Assembly (NCBI GenBank): GCA_019690055.1
Contig: JADGGF010000108.1
Span: forward strand, 1 to 10,742
Direction: 5' to 3'
From: Micromonosporaceae bacterium
GTDB lineage: Bacteria; Actinomycetota; Actinomycetes; Mycobacteriales; Micromonosporaceae
DNA length: 10,742 bases
Shown here: positions 1 through 6,870 of the stretch, piece after piece
Layout: each line of letters starts with the position of its first letter
How positions within the stretch are numbered: the first letter of the stretch is position 1
Notes under the pieces: model-generated
The model's database searches: none
What the model was told of the DNA's origin: nothing
The model's input: only the letters and a program-made list of their open reading frames with translations
Position numbers and translations under genes: made by a program

Positions 1-72
1 GTCCTGGGCACCAGGCGTCCGGAGGGCATCCGTCCCGCGCACGTCAGGCGGGAGCGGGGCCGGGGTGGGGCG

Positions 73-1098
73 TCAGGAGCCGGGGCGTCGCGGCTGGGAG
101 GCTTGCTCGGACAACAGACGGGGCCGCAGGTATTCCCGGAGGTGCTCGGTGATGCCGGCCGACTCCAGGGCCTCGGTGAGCCGGCGCCGCAGTTCGCGCG
201 CCACCCGCCAGCGCGAGGCGGGAACGGTCTTCACCGTGGTCCGGACCACCGCGCCCTCGATCGTGACCTGCTCCACGCCGAGGACCTCCGGGGCGCCGAG
301 CAGGTCGTCGGCCCAGTCGGGGTCCTCGACGAGCGTGGCCGCCGCGGCGCGCAGCACCTCGGTCGCCTCCTCGACCCCGGCAAAGCCGATCGGCACGTCG
401 ACCACGACCACCGCCCAGCCCTGGCTGCGGTTGCCCACTCGGACGATCTCGCCGTTGCGGATGTACCAGATCACGCCCTGCAGGTCGCGGATCGTCGTGA
501 TGCGCAGCCCGACCTCCTCGACGATGCCGCTGACCTCGCCGACGTCGACGTTGTCGCCCACGCCGAACTGGTCCTCGATGAGGATGAACAGGCCGGCGAA
601 GTAGTCCTTGATCAGGTTCTGTGCGCCGAAGCCGAGCGCGACGCCCAGGATGCCGGCACTGGCGATGAGCGGGGCGAGGTCTATCCCGAGCTCGCCGAGC
701 ACGAGCATGGCGGCGACGGAGAAGATCGTGACCGAGACGGCGGTGCGTAGCACCGAGCCGAGCGCCTCCGCTCGCTGCCGGCGCCGCTCGGCGCGGGTGC
801 CGCTGGCGGTGTCGGGCTCGGCGGCCGCCGCGCGACTCCGCCACGGACGGAGCAGGCTGCGCCGAGAATTGCTGGCCCGTTCGGTGAGGCGGCGCAGCAG
901 CCGCCGGGCCACCACCTGCAGCACGATCGCGCCCACGATGATCAACACGATCCGTGCTGGCTTGAGCACCGCGTAGTAACTGGCTTCGGCCAGCCAGGGC
1001 TTGCCGGTCGCGGTGTAGACGAAGTGGCACCACCAGTCGGTGGCGGCGCAGGCGGGGGCGGTCTCAGCGTTCGGTTGCAGGGCAACGGTCCCAGTCAC
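73..1098 (-). CDS. MscS-family mechanosensitive ion channel
   Basis: A small-conductance mechanosensitive channel protein of the inner membrane, which in this family opens under membrane tension and releases solutes after osmotic downshift. The 341 residues hold hydrophobic segments at about 48-64, 118-137 and 142-174. The last contains the MscS pore-helix signature (GFGAQNLIKDYFAGLFILIEDQ, 156-177), followed by the beta domain with G-x-V-E-E-V-G-L-R near 191-199 and the R-N-G-E-I strand near 214-218. The cytoplasmic alpha/beta domain continues to about 320. An Arg/Ala-rich linker (65-115) separates the first two membrane segments. The start is GTG with no convincing ribosome site, so the exact start is uncertain; the residues before the first membrane segment (DWWCHFVY...WLAEASYY) look like genuine protein. 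The gene is divergent from the HNH gene. Family assignment is strong; the physiological role is inferred. Confidence 0.93.
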   Translation of the reverse strand: MTGTVALQPNAETAPACAATDWWCHFVYTATGKPWLAEASYYAVLKPARIVLIIVGAIVLQVVARRLLRRLTERASNSRRSLLRPWRSRAAAAEPDTASGTRAERRRQRAEALGSVLRTAVSVTIFSVAAMLVLGELGIDLAPLIASAGILGVALGFGAQNLIKDYFAGLFILIEDQFGVGDNVDVGEVSGIVEEVGLRITTIRDLQGVIWYIRNGEIVRVGNRSQGWAVVVVDVPIGFAGVEEATEVLRAAAATLVEDPDWADDLLGAPEVLGVEQVTIEGAVVRTTVKTVPASRWRVARELRRRLTEALESAGITEHLREYLRPRLLSEQASQPRRPGS

Positions 1099-1262
1099 GG
1101 CACTGTGAATACCGCACGACGGTCACCCGGGCGACACCGGCCACCGCCGTGGCGGGCATCGTCACCGGAGCTTTACCTCAAGAGGGCTCGCCGAGCGGGG
1201 TCGTGTCGTGGACGATGGTTCCACGACCCTTATCAGATTCGGACGATTGTGGAGCGCCGACG

Positions 1263-1814
1263 ATGCCTGACATACGACCCCCGGCGGCCAACTCGTCTGC
1301 GCTTGTCCTCAACGCGACGTACGAACCGCTGGGTGTCGTGTCGGTGCGCCGGGCGACGATCCTCGTCCTCTCCGCGAAGGCCGTCTGCATCGCCGACGGC
1401 GACGGGGTCTTCCACAGTGAGCGCACCTCGGTGCCGGTGCCGCTGGTCGTTCGCCTGACCTACTACGTCCGCGTGCCCTACCGACCGTACGTCGGGCTGT
1501 CCCGGCGCGCGATCTTCGCCCGGGACGGCGGCCGGTGCGCCTACTGCCGCGGCGTGGCGGAGACCATCGACCATGTGGTGCCCCGCAGCCGGGGTGGGAA
1601 GCACCAGTGGGACAACGTGGTGGCCGCCTGCGCCCGGTGCAACCACACCAAGGGGGACCGGACGCCAGCCGAACTCGGTTGGCGTCTTCATGTGGTCCCC
1701 GCGGCGCCGAAGGGCGTCGCCTGGCGGGTCCTCGGGCACCGAACCCCCGACCCGCGCTGGGCCGAGTGGCTCGACCTGCCGCCTGACGCCAGCCGCCTGA
1801 CCTCAGCCGCCTGA
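1263..1814 (+). CDS. HNH endonuclease family protein
   Basis: A 183-residue HNH-fold nuclease of the conserved actinobacterial type; cellular substrate unknown. The N-terminal half (residues 13-75, SALVLNATYEPLGVVSVRRA onward) is the usual non-catalytic module of this subfamily. The HNH core follows: C92-x2-C95, the IDHVVPRSRGG segment with D103-H104, N118 in WDNVVAAC, and C123-x2-C126 followed by N127-H128. The two Cys pairs should bind structural zinc and the His/Asn residues the catalytic metal. ATG 1263 is chosen because GGAGCG lies 6 bases upstream and the protein then begins as homologues do; in-frame upstream starts at 1149 and 1215 would add non-conserved residues. The orthologue in M. 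tuberculosis is, from memory, Rv2469c. The last codons fall in a 14-bp tandem repeat that also supplies the stop codon. The nuclease fold is secure; activity is inferred. Confidence 0.9.
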   Translation: MPDIRPPAANSSALVLNATYEPLGVVSVRRATILVLSAKAVCIADGDGVFHSERTSVPVPLVVRLTYYVRVPYRPYVGLSRRAIFARDGGRCAYCRGVAETIDHVVPRSRGGKHQWDNVVAACARCNHTKGDRTPAELGWRLHVVPAAPKGVAWRVLGHRTPDPRWAEWLDLPPDASRLTSAA

Positions 1815-1819
1815 CCCGT
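1778..1819. repeat. 14-bp tandem repeat across the HNH stop codon
   Basis: Nearly three copies of a 14-bp unit (gccgcctgacgcca at 1778-1791, gccgcctgacctca at 1792-1805, then gccgcctgac followed by divergence). Each copy carries TGA. Because 14 is not a multiple of three, the TGA of copies one and two is out of frame and only that of copy three (1812-1814) ends the HNH gene. It looks like a recent slippage duplication that changed the C-terminus. Confidence 0.7.
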
Positions 1820-1822
1820 CAG

Positions 1823-1841
1823 CCGTCGCCCCGGGCGGCGG
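1823..1841. terminator. Candidate bidirectional terminator hairpin
   Basis: CCGTCGCC (1823-1830) and GGCGGCGG (1834-1841) can form an 8-bp stem with one G-U wobble around a 3-base loop. It lies in the 34-base gap between the convergent HNH and DUF5130 genes, where a shared terminator is expected. No T-tract follows, which is common for high-GC actinobacterial terminators. Function is inferred from structure and position. Confidence 0.4.
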
Positions 1842-1848
1842 AGGGGCC

Positions 1849-2352
1849 TCAGTTGTCGCTACGGGCGCGGCCGGCGTGGTCGGCGAGCTGAGCGATGCCG
1901 GCGACGATGCCGCCGCCGAGATCACCACCGGCGAACGCAGCCACCATCGACTTGGCCGCGAGGTGGGCGTCCCGATCCAGGATCCGCTTGCGCGCCCGGG
2001 AACCGGTCACGATCTCGAGCACGCGCTCGTTCGGGGAGATGGCGATGAGGACGCTCACGTCGGGGTCGGCCAGGCGGGCGTGCAGCCGCTGCGCGGTGTC
2101 CCGCGAGTCCTCGCCCAACTCGCCGATGTAGACACTGAAGGTCAGCCCGGTGGCGGCGTCGGCCAGGCGCAGCGCCTCGTCCACCCGGAGGAGGGCGCGC
2201 ACCGACAGCGGGCCGTGCACGACCTCGGGGTGATAGGTCGGGTGTGCCCGCTGAGGTTCAGGGACGGTCGCGGCCACCGTGGACCCCTGCACCGCGGACC
2301 CGTCGACGACCCCGCCGGACGACGGCGCGGCGGTCACCTCACCAGCGATCAC
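1849..2352 (-). CDS. DUF5130 (TPM-like) domain protein
   Basis: A 167-residue soluble protein of unknown function. I recognise it as the actinobacterial DUF5130 family, distantly related to TPM domains, with M. tuberculosis Rv2468c as the likely counterpart (from memory). Residues 1-45 are Ala/Ser/Val-rich and probably disordered. The conserved core starts near 55 (RVDEALRLADAATGLTFSVYIGELGED) and runs through the VLIAISPNERVLEIVTG strands (101-117) to the helical end (KSMVAAFAGGDLGGGIVAGI, 134-153). There is no signal peptide or clear membrane segment. The GTG start at 2352 has GGGAGG five bases upstream and overlaps the last 14 bases of the small membrane protein gene, so the pair should be transcribed together and translationally coupled. 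Co-expression with a membrane protein suggests work at the membrane, but that is inference. Confidence 0.8.
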   Translation of the reverse strand: MIAGEVTAAPSSGGVVDGSAVQGSTVAATVPEPQRAHPTYHPEVVHGPLSVRALLRVDEALRLADAATGLTFSVYIGELGEDSRDTAQRLHARLADPDVSVLIAISPNERVLEIVTGSRARKRILDRDAHLAAKSMVAAFAGGDLGGGIVAGIAQLADHAGRARSDN

Positions 2353-2608
2353 TGGCGCCTCCCGTTTCCCGCGGGCCGGCGGCCCGCCCGCCCAGGGTCG
2401 CGGCGCGCAGGGCCCGGGCGATGCCGGCCCGGGACTGCTCCTCCGGCGCGCTCAGGAACCACACCGGCGTAAACGTGAACGGCCGGCCCGGACGGTACCG
2501 CTTGCTCCGCCGCCCCCCGCCCGCGAACACCAGACCCGCGAGCACCAGGGCGAACGCGACGGCGATCCCGATCAGGATCAACAGCATCCGGACGAATTCG
2601 CTGCTCAA
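2339..2608 (-). CDS. Small single-span membrane protein, TTG start
   Basis: An 89-residue hypothetical protein with one strong membrane helix near the N-terminus (about 8-31, MLLILIGIAVAFALVLAGLV) and a basic cytoplasmic tail holding a conserved-looking block RYRPGRPFTFTPVWFLSAPE (38-57). The start is taken as TTG at 2606-2608: an ideal GAGGAG lies seven bases upstream, whereas the later in-frame ATG (2585-2587) has no ribosome site. It overlaps the DUF5130 gene by 14 bases, and its final codons (S-D-R-W-stop) contain that gene's GTG. The tight overlap suggests the two products act together. Function unknown. A start farther upstream is unlikely because the preceding codons are Arg/Pro-rich and show no membrane or domain signal. 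Confidence 0.72.
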   Translation of the reverse strand: MSSEFVRMLLILIGIAVAFALVLAGLVFAGGGRRSKRYRPGRPFTFTPVWFLSAPEEQSRAGIARALRAATLGGRAAGPRETGGASDRW

Positions 2609-2911
2609 ACCGCCACTCCTCGGCCGATAACTCCTCGTCTGCCACGGTACCGCCGCTGGGCGCCGTGATCGCAGCCGGGGTCTGTGGCCGGCACCACCGA
2701 AGGCCGAGCGTCCCGGAGACCATCGGGCGGGCCGGACACCACGCCACCGGTCGGTCCGGAGACGACAACACCGGGCGGGTCGGACACCGGGGTGCAGGCG
2801 TCCGAGACGGGTCGAAACAGCATCCAACAGAGCCGATATGGCGGGGATCGCCCGGCCCACCGGGGCACGATCGGAGGGACGAGGCCGAACCGCCGACGAT
2901 CGGAGCTCATC
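2609..2911. other. 303-base divergent intergenic region
   Basis: No gene is called here. It separates the minus-strand small membrane protein from the plus-strand Ig-like protein and should hold both promoters. On the minus strand there are two purine-rich ribosome-site-like stretches before the TTG start (2619-2638) and a possible -10 TACCGT (plus positions 2644-2649). Around 2720-2790 the DNA is imperfectly repetitive (ggcgggYcggacacc occurs twice) and would read as Thr/Pro/Gly-rich peptide on the plus strand. I see no start with a ribosome site or domain there and regard it as non-coding. Confidence 0.5.
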
Positions 2912-3544
2912 ATGCGATTCGTTCGGCTAGCCCGAGGGCGCGCCGGCCCGGCCGGTGCGCGGATGATCGGCGCGCTGGTGACCGTCGCCGCGCTGAGCGG
3001 GGTCGCCGGCTGTGCCGATGCGGTGGCCAATTCCGCCAGCGTGTGGGTGTCGGTGAGCCCGGCGACTGTGAGCGCGGGCGCTCAGACGCAGGTCACGGCG
3101 AGCTGCGGGGAGAACGTCAACGAGGCCACGGTCTCGTCGATCGCGTTCGGCAGCCGCACGCTCCAACCGGTCGGCGGGGTGCTGGCCACGACCGCCACCA
3201 TCTCGCCGGAGACGGCCCCCGGCACCTACGGGGTCCGCCTGGCCTGCAAGACCGGTTCCCAGGCCACGACCACGCTCACCGTGATCGGCGGCACGGCGTC
3301 GCCGAGCGCGAAGGTGCCCGGCCCGAACACCGGCGGCGGGTTCCTCGCTCGCAACCCGGAGCAGGGCGGCAACCCGGACCAGGCCGAGCAGGCCAGTGCC
3401 CCGGCCGACCGCACGCCGCTGGTGTGGCTGGGCGTGGGGCTGGGCTTTCTGATGGCCGGAGCGCTCGTGGCCATGCGGAGCAAGCAGAAGGCGGCCGTAC
3501 GGTCGCGGTTCGGGCGCGACGACGGTACCGCGGGGCGTCGGTAG
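2912..3544 (+). CDS. Secreted Ig-like membrane protein next to class F sortase
   Basis: A 210-residue surface protein, probably the partner or substrate of the adjacent sortase. A basic N-terminus (1-17) leads to a hydrophobic stretch (18-33) ending in VAGC, a possible lipobox with C34; a conventional signal peptidase I site is also possible. Residues 43-126 form a beta-rich domain (VWVSVSPATVSAGAQTQVTA ... ISPETAPGTYGVRLAC ... TTTLTVIG) resembling an Ig-like or filamin-type sandwich, with C65 and C112 placed for a disulfide. A Gly/Pro/Gln linker (128-168) precedes a membrane helix (170-188, LVWLGVGLGFLMAGALVAM) and a basic tail (RSKQKAAVRSRF). No LPXTG-like motif precedes the helix, as is common for proteins beside actinobacterial class F sortases. 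ATG 2912 has GGAG six bases upstream. The sortase gene starts 57 bases downstream, so an operon is likely. Confidence 0.78.
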   Translation: MRFVRLARGRAGPAGARMIGALVTVAALSGVAGCADAVANSASVWVSVSPATVSAGAQTQVTASCGENVNEATVSSIAFGSRTLQPVGGVLATTATISPETAPGTYGVRLACKTGSQATTTLTVIGGTASPSAKVPGPNTGGGFLARNPEQGGNPDQAEQASAPADRTPLVWLGVGLGFLMAGALVAMRSKQKAAVRSRFGRDDGTAGRR

Positions 3545-3583
3545 AGGGCGAGCAGCGTCGGTAGAGGGGGCGTCGGTAGAAGG
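3535..3583. repeat. Three copies of a 13-bp repeat before the sortase gene
   Basis: gcgtcggtagagg occurs at 3535-3547 and 3555-3567, and as gcgtcggtagaagg at 3570-3583. The first copy includes the stop codon (TAG 3542-3544) of the Ig-like gene; the others fill most of the short spacer before the sortase. The family looks like local slippage. It adds extra in-frame or near-frame TAG triplets between the two genes. No regulatory role is evident. Confidence 0.65.
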
Positions 3584-3601
3584 ATGGCGAAGAGGTAGGC
3601 G

Positions 3602-4201
3602 GTGGCGAGGAAGCAACGCAACGCGGCACCGCTCGTCGCCAGCCTCCTGTTGATCGGGGTGTTCACCACGGCCGTCGGCCTGGGCCGGGCGCTGGGCATG
3701 CCGATGCCCAGCTTCTCCGTGGACTGGCCCAGATCCGACGGCAAGGTCATGGTTCCGTCCAAGCCGACAAGACTGTCGATTTCTTCGCTGGGGGTCCGGG
3801 CCGACGTGGTGGAGGTGGGCAAGGCCGACGACGGCAGCATCGCTCCGCCGGTCGAGGACCCCACCCGGACGGTCGGGTGGTACGGTCTCGGACCCACGCC
3901 GGGCGAGCCGGGCACCGCGGTCATAGTGGGGCACGTCGATACCGACTCCCGGCCGGGGGTGTTCCACAACCTGCGTGACATCCGGGCCGGCAAGCTGATC
4001 GAGGTGGCCCGCAAGGACCGCCGGATCGCCACCTTCCGGGTCGACTCGGTGGAGGAGTTTCCGAAGGACAAGTTCCCCGCCGACCGCGTGCTGGTGCACA
4101 GTGACGTCCCGCGCCTGGCCCTGGTGACGTGCGGGGGTGAGTGGGTCGGCGGCGATACCGGCTACGCCGACAACATCATCGTCTTCGCCCACCTCGCCTG
4201 A
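3602..4201 (+). CDS. Class F sortase
   Basis: A 199-residue membrane-anchored sortase-fold transpeptidase. Family members cut a sorting signal and join the protein to the cell wall. One N-terminal helix (about 9-30) anchors it with the catalytic domain outside. The domain shows RLSISSLGVRADVVEVG (57-73), the DDGSIAPP turn, GWYGLGPTPGEPGTAVIVGH with catalytic H111, and LVTCGG with catalytic C177, all typical of class F. The usual third residue, an Arg about 12-13 positions after the Cys, is not present: the segment reads WVGGDTGYADNIIVFAHLA with Ala at 189, and no Arg follows C177 at all. GTG 3602 has GAGG six bases upstream; an ATG at 3584 stops after four codons. The Ig-like gene just upstream is its likely partner. 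The fold is certain; activity is likely but unproven given the missing Arg. Confidence 0.9.
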   Translation: MARKQRNAAPLVASLLLIGVFTTAVGLGRALGMPMPSFSVDWPRSDGKVMVPSKPTRLSISSLGVRADVVEVGKADDGSIAPPVEDPTRTVGWYGLGPTPGEPGTAVIVGHVDTDSRPGVFHNLRDIRAGKLIEVARKDRRIATFRVDSVEEFPKDKFPADRVLVHSDVPRLALVTCGGEWVGGDTGYADNIIVFAHLA

Positions 4202-4214
4202 CCCGGGCGCGGCG

Positions 4215-4298
4215 CAGGAAGGACGCCCTCTTGACGCTTTTTGCCCAGCAAGGACGCCTTCCTGACACCTACGGCGCAGGAAGGCGTCCTTCCTGACA
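4215..4298. repeat. Inverted-repeat element A (three-armed), likely terminator
   Basis: A 54-base element (4215-4268), 49/54 identical to element B at 7763-7816, followed by a third inverted arm. Left arm CAGGAAGG (4215-4222) pairs with CCTTCCTG (4257-4264). The right arm aaggacgccttcctg (4250-4264) pairs perfectly over 15 bp with caggaaggcgtcctt (4277-4291) across a 12-base loop. These pairings are mutually exclusive. The asymmetric centre, ttgacgctttttgcc, gives the element an orientation. It fills the gap between the convergent sortase and pepN genes and ends two bases before the pepN stop codon, so a bidirectional terminator role is plausible. I associate such short palindromes with Micromonosporaceae intergenic DNA but cannot verify this here. 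Confidence 0.8.
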
Positions 4299-4299
4299 G

Positions 4300-6870
4300 T
4301 TAGGCGGCGCGGGCGTCCCGGGCGCGGGCGGCGATGGCGCGGACCACGCCATCCTTGCCCTCGGCGACGAGGCGGCGCAGCGGGGCCGGGTGGCCGTCGA
4401 CGGCCAGCCAGGCGTCCGTCATCGCCACCGTGTCGTCCGCCACGTGCACCGACGGGTAGGCGAAGAGGACGAACTCCTGCGCCGTCTCGCTGTCCCGGCT
4501 CGCCCAGATCTCGTCCACGACGTCGAAGAACTTCTCTCGATACTCGAGGGTGAGCGAGAGCTGTGAGGGGTGGTGGAAGCCCTGCAGCAGGGAGCGGTGC
4601 AGCCAGTTCGGCAGCTTCTCGTCACCGGTGAGTCGCCGCCAGGTCTCCGCCTTGGACTCCGGCGTCGGCACGAGAGCGCGGGCCAGGGCGGCCGAGCGCT
4701 CACCACTGGCCGTACGGTCACGGTCGAGCTCGGCCTCGATCTCGGCCGGATCGGCGGCGCCGTGCGCGACCAGAGTGGACAACAGCGACCAGCGCAGGTC
4801 AGTGTCGATCTTGAGCCCGTTCGGCACGTCGTCCCCGGCGAGCCAGCTGCGCACCACGGCGAGATCGGAGGGGCGCTGGGCGCAGGCGGCGAACGCTCGG
4901 GCCCACGCGAGCTGGAACCCGCTGCCCGGCTCGGCGGTGCGCAGGGCGGCCAGCGCCGTGTCGGCCAGGCGGGACCAGCCGGTGGGAATCCAGGCCGGGT
5001 CGGCGTACGCGCTCACCGCCGTCTGGGCCTGCCGCAGCGTGGCCGTCACCAGATTGATGTCGCGTTCCTTCGGCAGGCCGGCGCAGACCAGCGCGACGTA
5101 GTCCCGGGCCGCCATCTCGGCGTCGCGGGTCATGTCCCAGGCGGCGGCCCAACACAGCGCCCTGGCCAGGGACGAGTCGAAGCCGGCGATGTGCTTGACC
5201 ACAGTGGACAGTGACGCCGGGTCGAGGCGGAGCTTGGTGTACGAGAGGTCCTCGTCGTTGAGCAGCAGCACATCCGCCGCCTCGACTCCGGTCAGCGCCG
5301 CGATCGGGGTGAGCGGGCCGTCGATATCGACCTCGAGCAGGGAGCGACGGACCAGCGACTCGCCCCGCAGGTCGTACAGGCCGACACCGATGCGGTGGGT
5401 GCGCAGCGTGGGGTGATCGGCCGGCGCCTCCTGCGCCACGGCCACGCTCTCATAGCGTCCGTCGGCGCCCACGGTGATGACCGGCCGGATCGTGTTGACC
5501 TGGGCGGTGCGCAGCCACTGGTCGGCGAACGAGCGCAGCGGCTTGCCCGAGGCCGCCTCCAGCGCGGAGAGCAGGTCGTCGAAGGTGGCGTTTCCCCACG
5601 CGTGCGCCGTGAAGTAAGCGCGCAGGCCGGCGAGGAACGCGTCGATCCCGACGTACGCCACGAGCTGCTTGATGACCGACGCGCCCTTGGCGTACGTGAT
5701 GCCGTCGAAGTTCACCTCGACCGCCTCCACGTCCGGCATGGGGGCGTAGACCGGGTGGGTCGAGGAGAGCTGGTCCTGGCGGTAGCCCCAGTTCTTGCGG
5801 ATCGACAGGAACGTGGTCCAGGCGTCGGTGAACCGGGTCGCGTTGGTGTTGCACCAGTGCGAGGCCCATTCGGCGAACGACTCGTTGAGCCACAGGTCGT
5901 CCCACCACCGCATCGTGACCAGGTCGCCGAACCACATGTGGGCCATCTCGTGCAGGATCGTGTTCGCCCGCTGCTCGTGCTCGAAGTCCGTGACCTGCGA
6001 GCGGAAGATGTAGTACGACTCGGCGTGGACGACGCAGCCGAAGTTCTCCATTGCGCCGGCGTTGAACTCCGGCACCCACACCTGGTCGTACTTGGGCAGC
6101 GGGTACCGCACCCCGAACTGGACGTGGAAGAAGTCAAATCCCTGCTTGGTGATCAGGAACAGCTCGTCGGCGTCGAGGTACTGCTTCATCGACTGGCGTA
6201 CGAACAGCCCGAGGTCGATCCCGTCGTGCGTGTCGCGCACCTCGTGGTACGGCCCCGCGCACAGCGCGGTGATGTAGGTGCTCATCCGGGCGGACTGTTC
6301 GAAGTGGACCGTCTTGGCCCCGCCGGCCGCCGGCTCCACCGAGGCGATCGGGGCGTTGGAGATCACCCGCCAGTGCCCGGGCACGGTGACGTGCCAGGTG
6401 AAGACGCTCTTGAGGTCCGGCTGGTCGAAGCAGGCGAAGACCCGCTGCGCGTCGGCCGTCTCGAACTGGCTGTAGAGGTACACCTCCTTGTCCACCGGGT
6501 CGACGCTGCGGTGCAGGCCCTGCCCCGAGGTGGAGTACCGGAAGTCGCCGTCGACGACGAGCAGGTTCTCGGCGGCCAGCCCCGACACGGGCAGCCCCTT
6601 CTCCGCCGACCATCCCGAGGTGTCCACCTCGACGCCGTTGAGGGTCACGGAGCGCAGCCGCTCGGCCGCCGCCTCGAGGAACGTCGACGCCCCCGGCTCG
6701 CTGCACGTGAACCGGACCTGGGTCACCGACCGGAACGTCCCCTCTCCGGGGCCGCCGAGGCCGTCGGTCAGGTCGAGCGTGATGTCGTACGACGTCACGT
6801 TCACCAGGCGGGCACGCTCGGTCGCCTCGACCTGGGTCAGGTTCCGCACTCCGGCCACGGGCAACTCCAT
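4300..6870 (-). CDS. pepN: Aminopeptidase N (M1 family)
   Basis: A zinc metallo-aminopeptidase of 856 residues, the usual actinobacterial PepN length; it removes N-terminal residues from peptides in the cytoplasm during protein turnover. Order: N-terminal beta domain (to about 215), catalytic domain with GAMENFG (272-278, exopeptidase motif), HEMAH at 307-311 followed by E330 in WLNESFAEW (zinc ligands H307, H311, E330; general base E308) and the transition-state tyrosine Y393 in ITYAKGAS, then an ERAP1-like C-terminal helical domain. No signal peptide. The start is set at ATG 6870 (MELPVAGVRNLTQVEATERA), where homologues begin, with GAGGA three bases upstream. A GTG at 6990 with AAAGGCGG upstream would add 40 Arg/Pro-rich residues and cannot be excluded. 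The gene is monocistronic, divergent from the nitroreductase, and its TAA stop abuts repeat element A. M. tuberculosis Rv2467 is the counterpart. Confidence 0.96.
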   Translation of the reverse strand: MELPVAGVRNLTQVEATERARLVNVTSYDITLDLTDGLGGPGEGTFRSVTQVRFTCSEPGASTFLEAAAERLRSVTLNGVEVDTSGWSAEKGLPVSGLAAENLLVVDGDFRYSTSGQGLHRSVDPVDKEVYLYSQFETADAQRVFACFDQPDLKSVFTWHVTVPGHWRVISNAPIASVEPAAGGAKTVHFEQSARMSTYITALCAGPYHEVRDTHDGIDLGLFVRQSMKQYLDADELFLITKQGFDFFHVQFGVRYPLPKYDQVWVPEFNAGAMENFGCVVHAESYYIFRSQVTDFEHEQRANTILHEMAHMWFGDLVTMRWWDDLWLNESFAEWASHWCNTNATRFTDAWTTFLSIRKNWGYRQDQLSSTHPVYAPMPDVEAVEVNFDGITYAKGASVIKQLVAYVGIDAFLAGLRAYFTAHAWGNATFDDLLSALEAASGKPLRSFADQWLRTAQVNTIRPVITVGADGRYESVAVAQEAPADHPTLRTHRIGVGLYDLRGESLVRRSLLEVDIDGPLTPIAALTGVEAADVLLLNDEDLSYTKLRLDPASLSTVVKHIAGFDSSLARALCWAAAWDMTRDAEMAARDYVALVCAGLPKERDINLVTATLRQAQTAVSAYADPAWIPTGWSRLADTALAALRTAEPGSGFQLAWARAFAACAQRPSDLAVVRSWLAGDDVPNGLKIDTDLRWSLLSTLVAHGAADPAEIEAELDRDRTASGERSAALARALVPTPESKAETWRRLTGDEKLPNWLHRSLLQGFHHPSQLSLTLEYREKFFDVVDEIWASRDSETAQEFVLFAYPSVHVADDTVAMTDAWLAVDGHPAPLRRLVAEGKDGVVRAIAARARDARAA

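Noticed and set aside
1..72. Possible start of a gene downstream of the mechanosensitive channel on the minus strand
   Set aside because: The short edge stretch allows GTG or ATG starts on the minus strand, but the residues are not diagnostic and no ribosome site stands out.
1149..1262. Earlier starts for the HNH gene (GTG 1149, ATG 1215)
   Set aside because: They would add residues unlike homologues, and ATG 1263 has the best ribosome site.
2684..2911. Thr/Pro-rich upstream extension of the Ig-like protein
   Set aside because: It would bury the signal peptide in the middle of the protein; the ATG at 2912 has a good ribosome site directly before a signal sequence.
2927..4192. A 421-codon minus-strand open frame across the Ig-like and sortase genes
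   Set aside because: It is antisense to two genes with clear motifs and ribosome sites, and its translation is Arg/His/Pro-rich without a domain.
4231..4268. TTGACG in the centre of the repeat elements as a -35 box
   Set aside because: No TANNNT-like hexamer lies 16-19 bases downstream in either copy, and the element at 4215 faces the 3' end of pepN.
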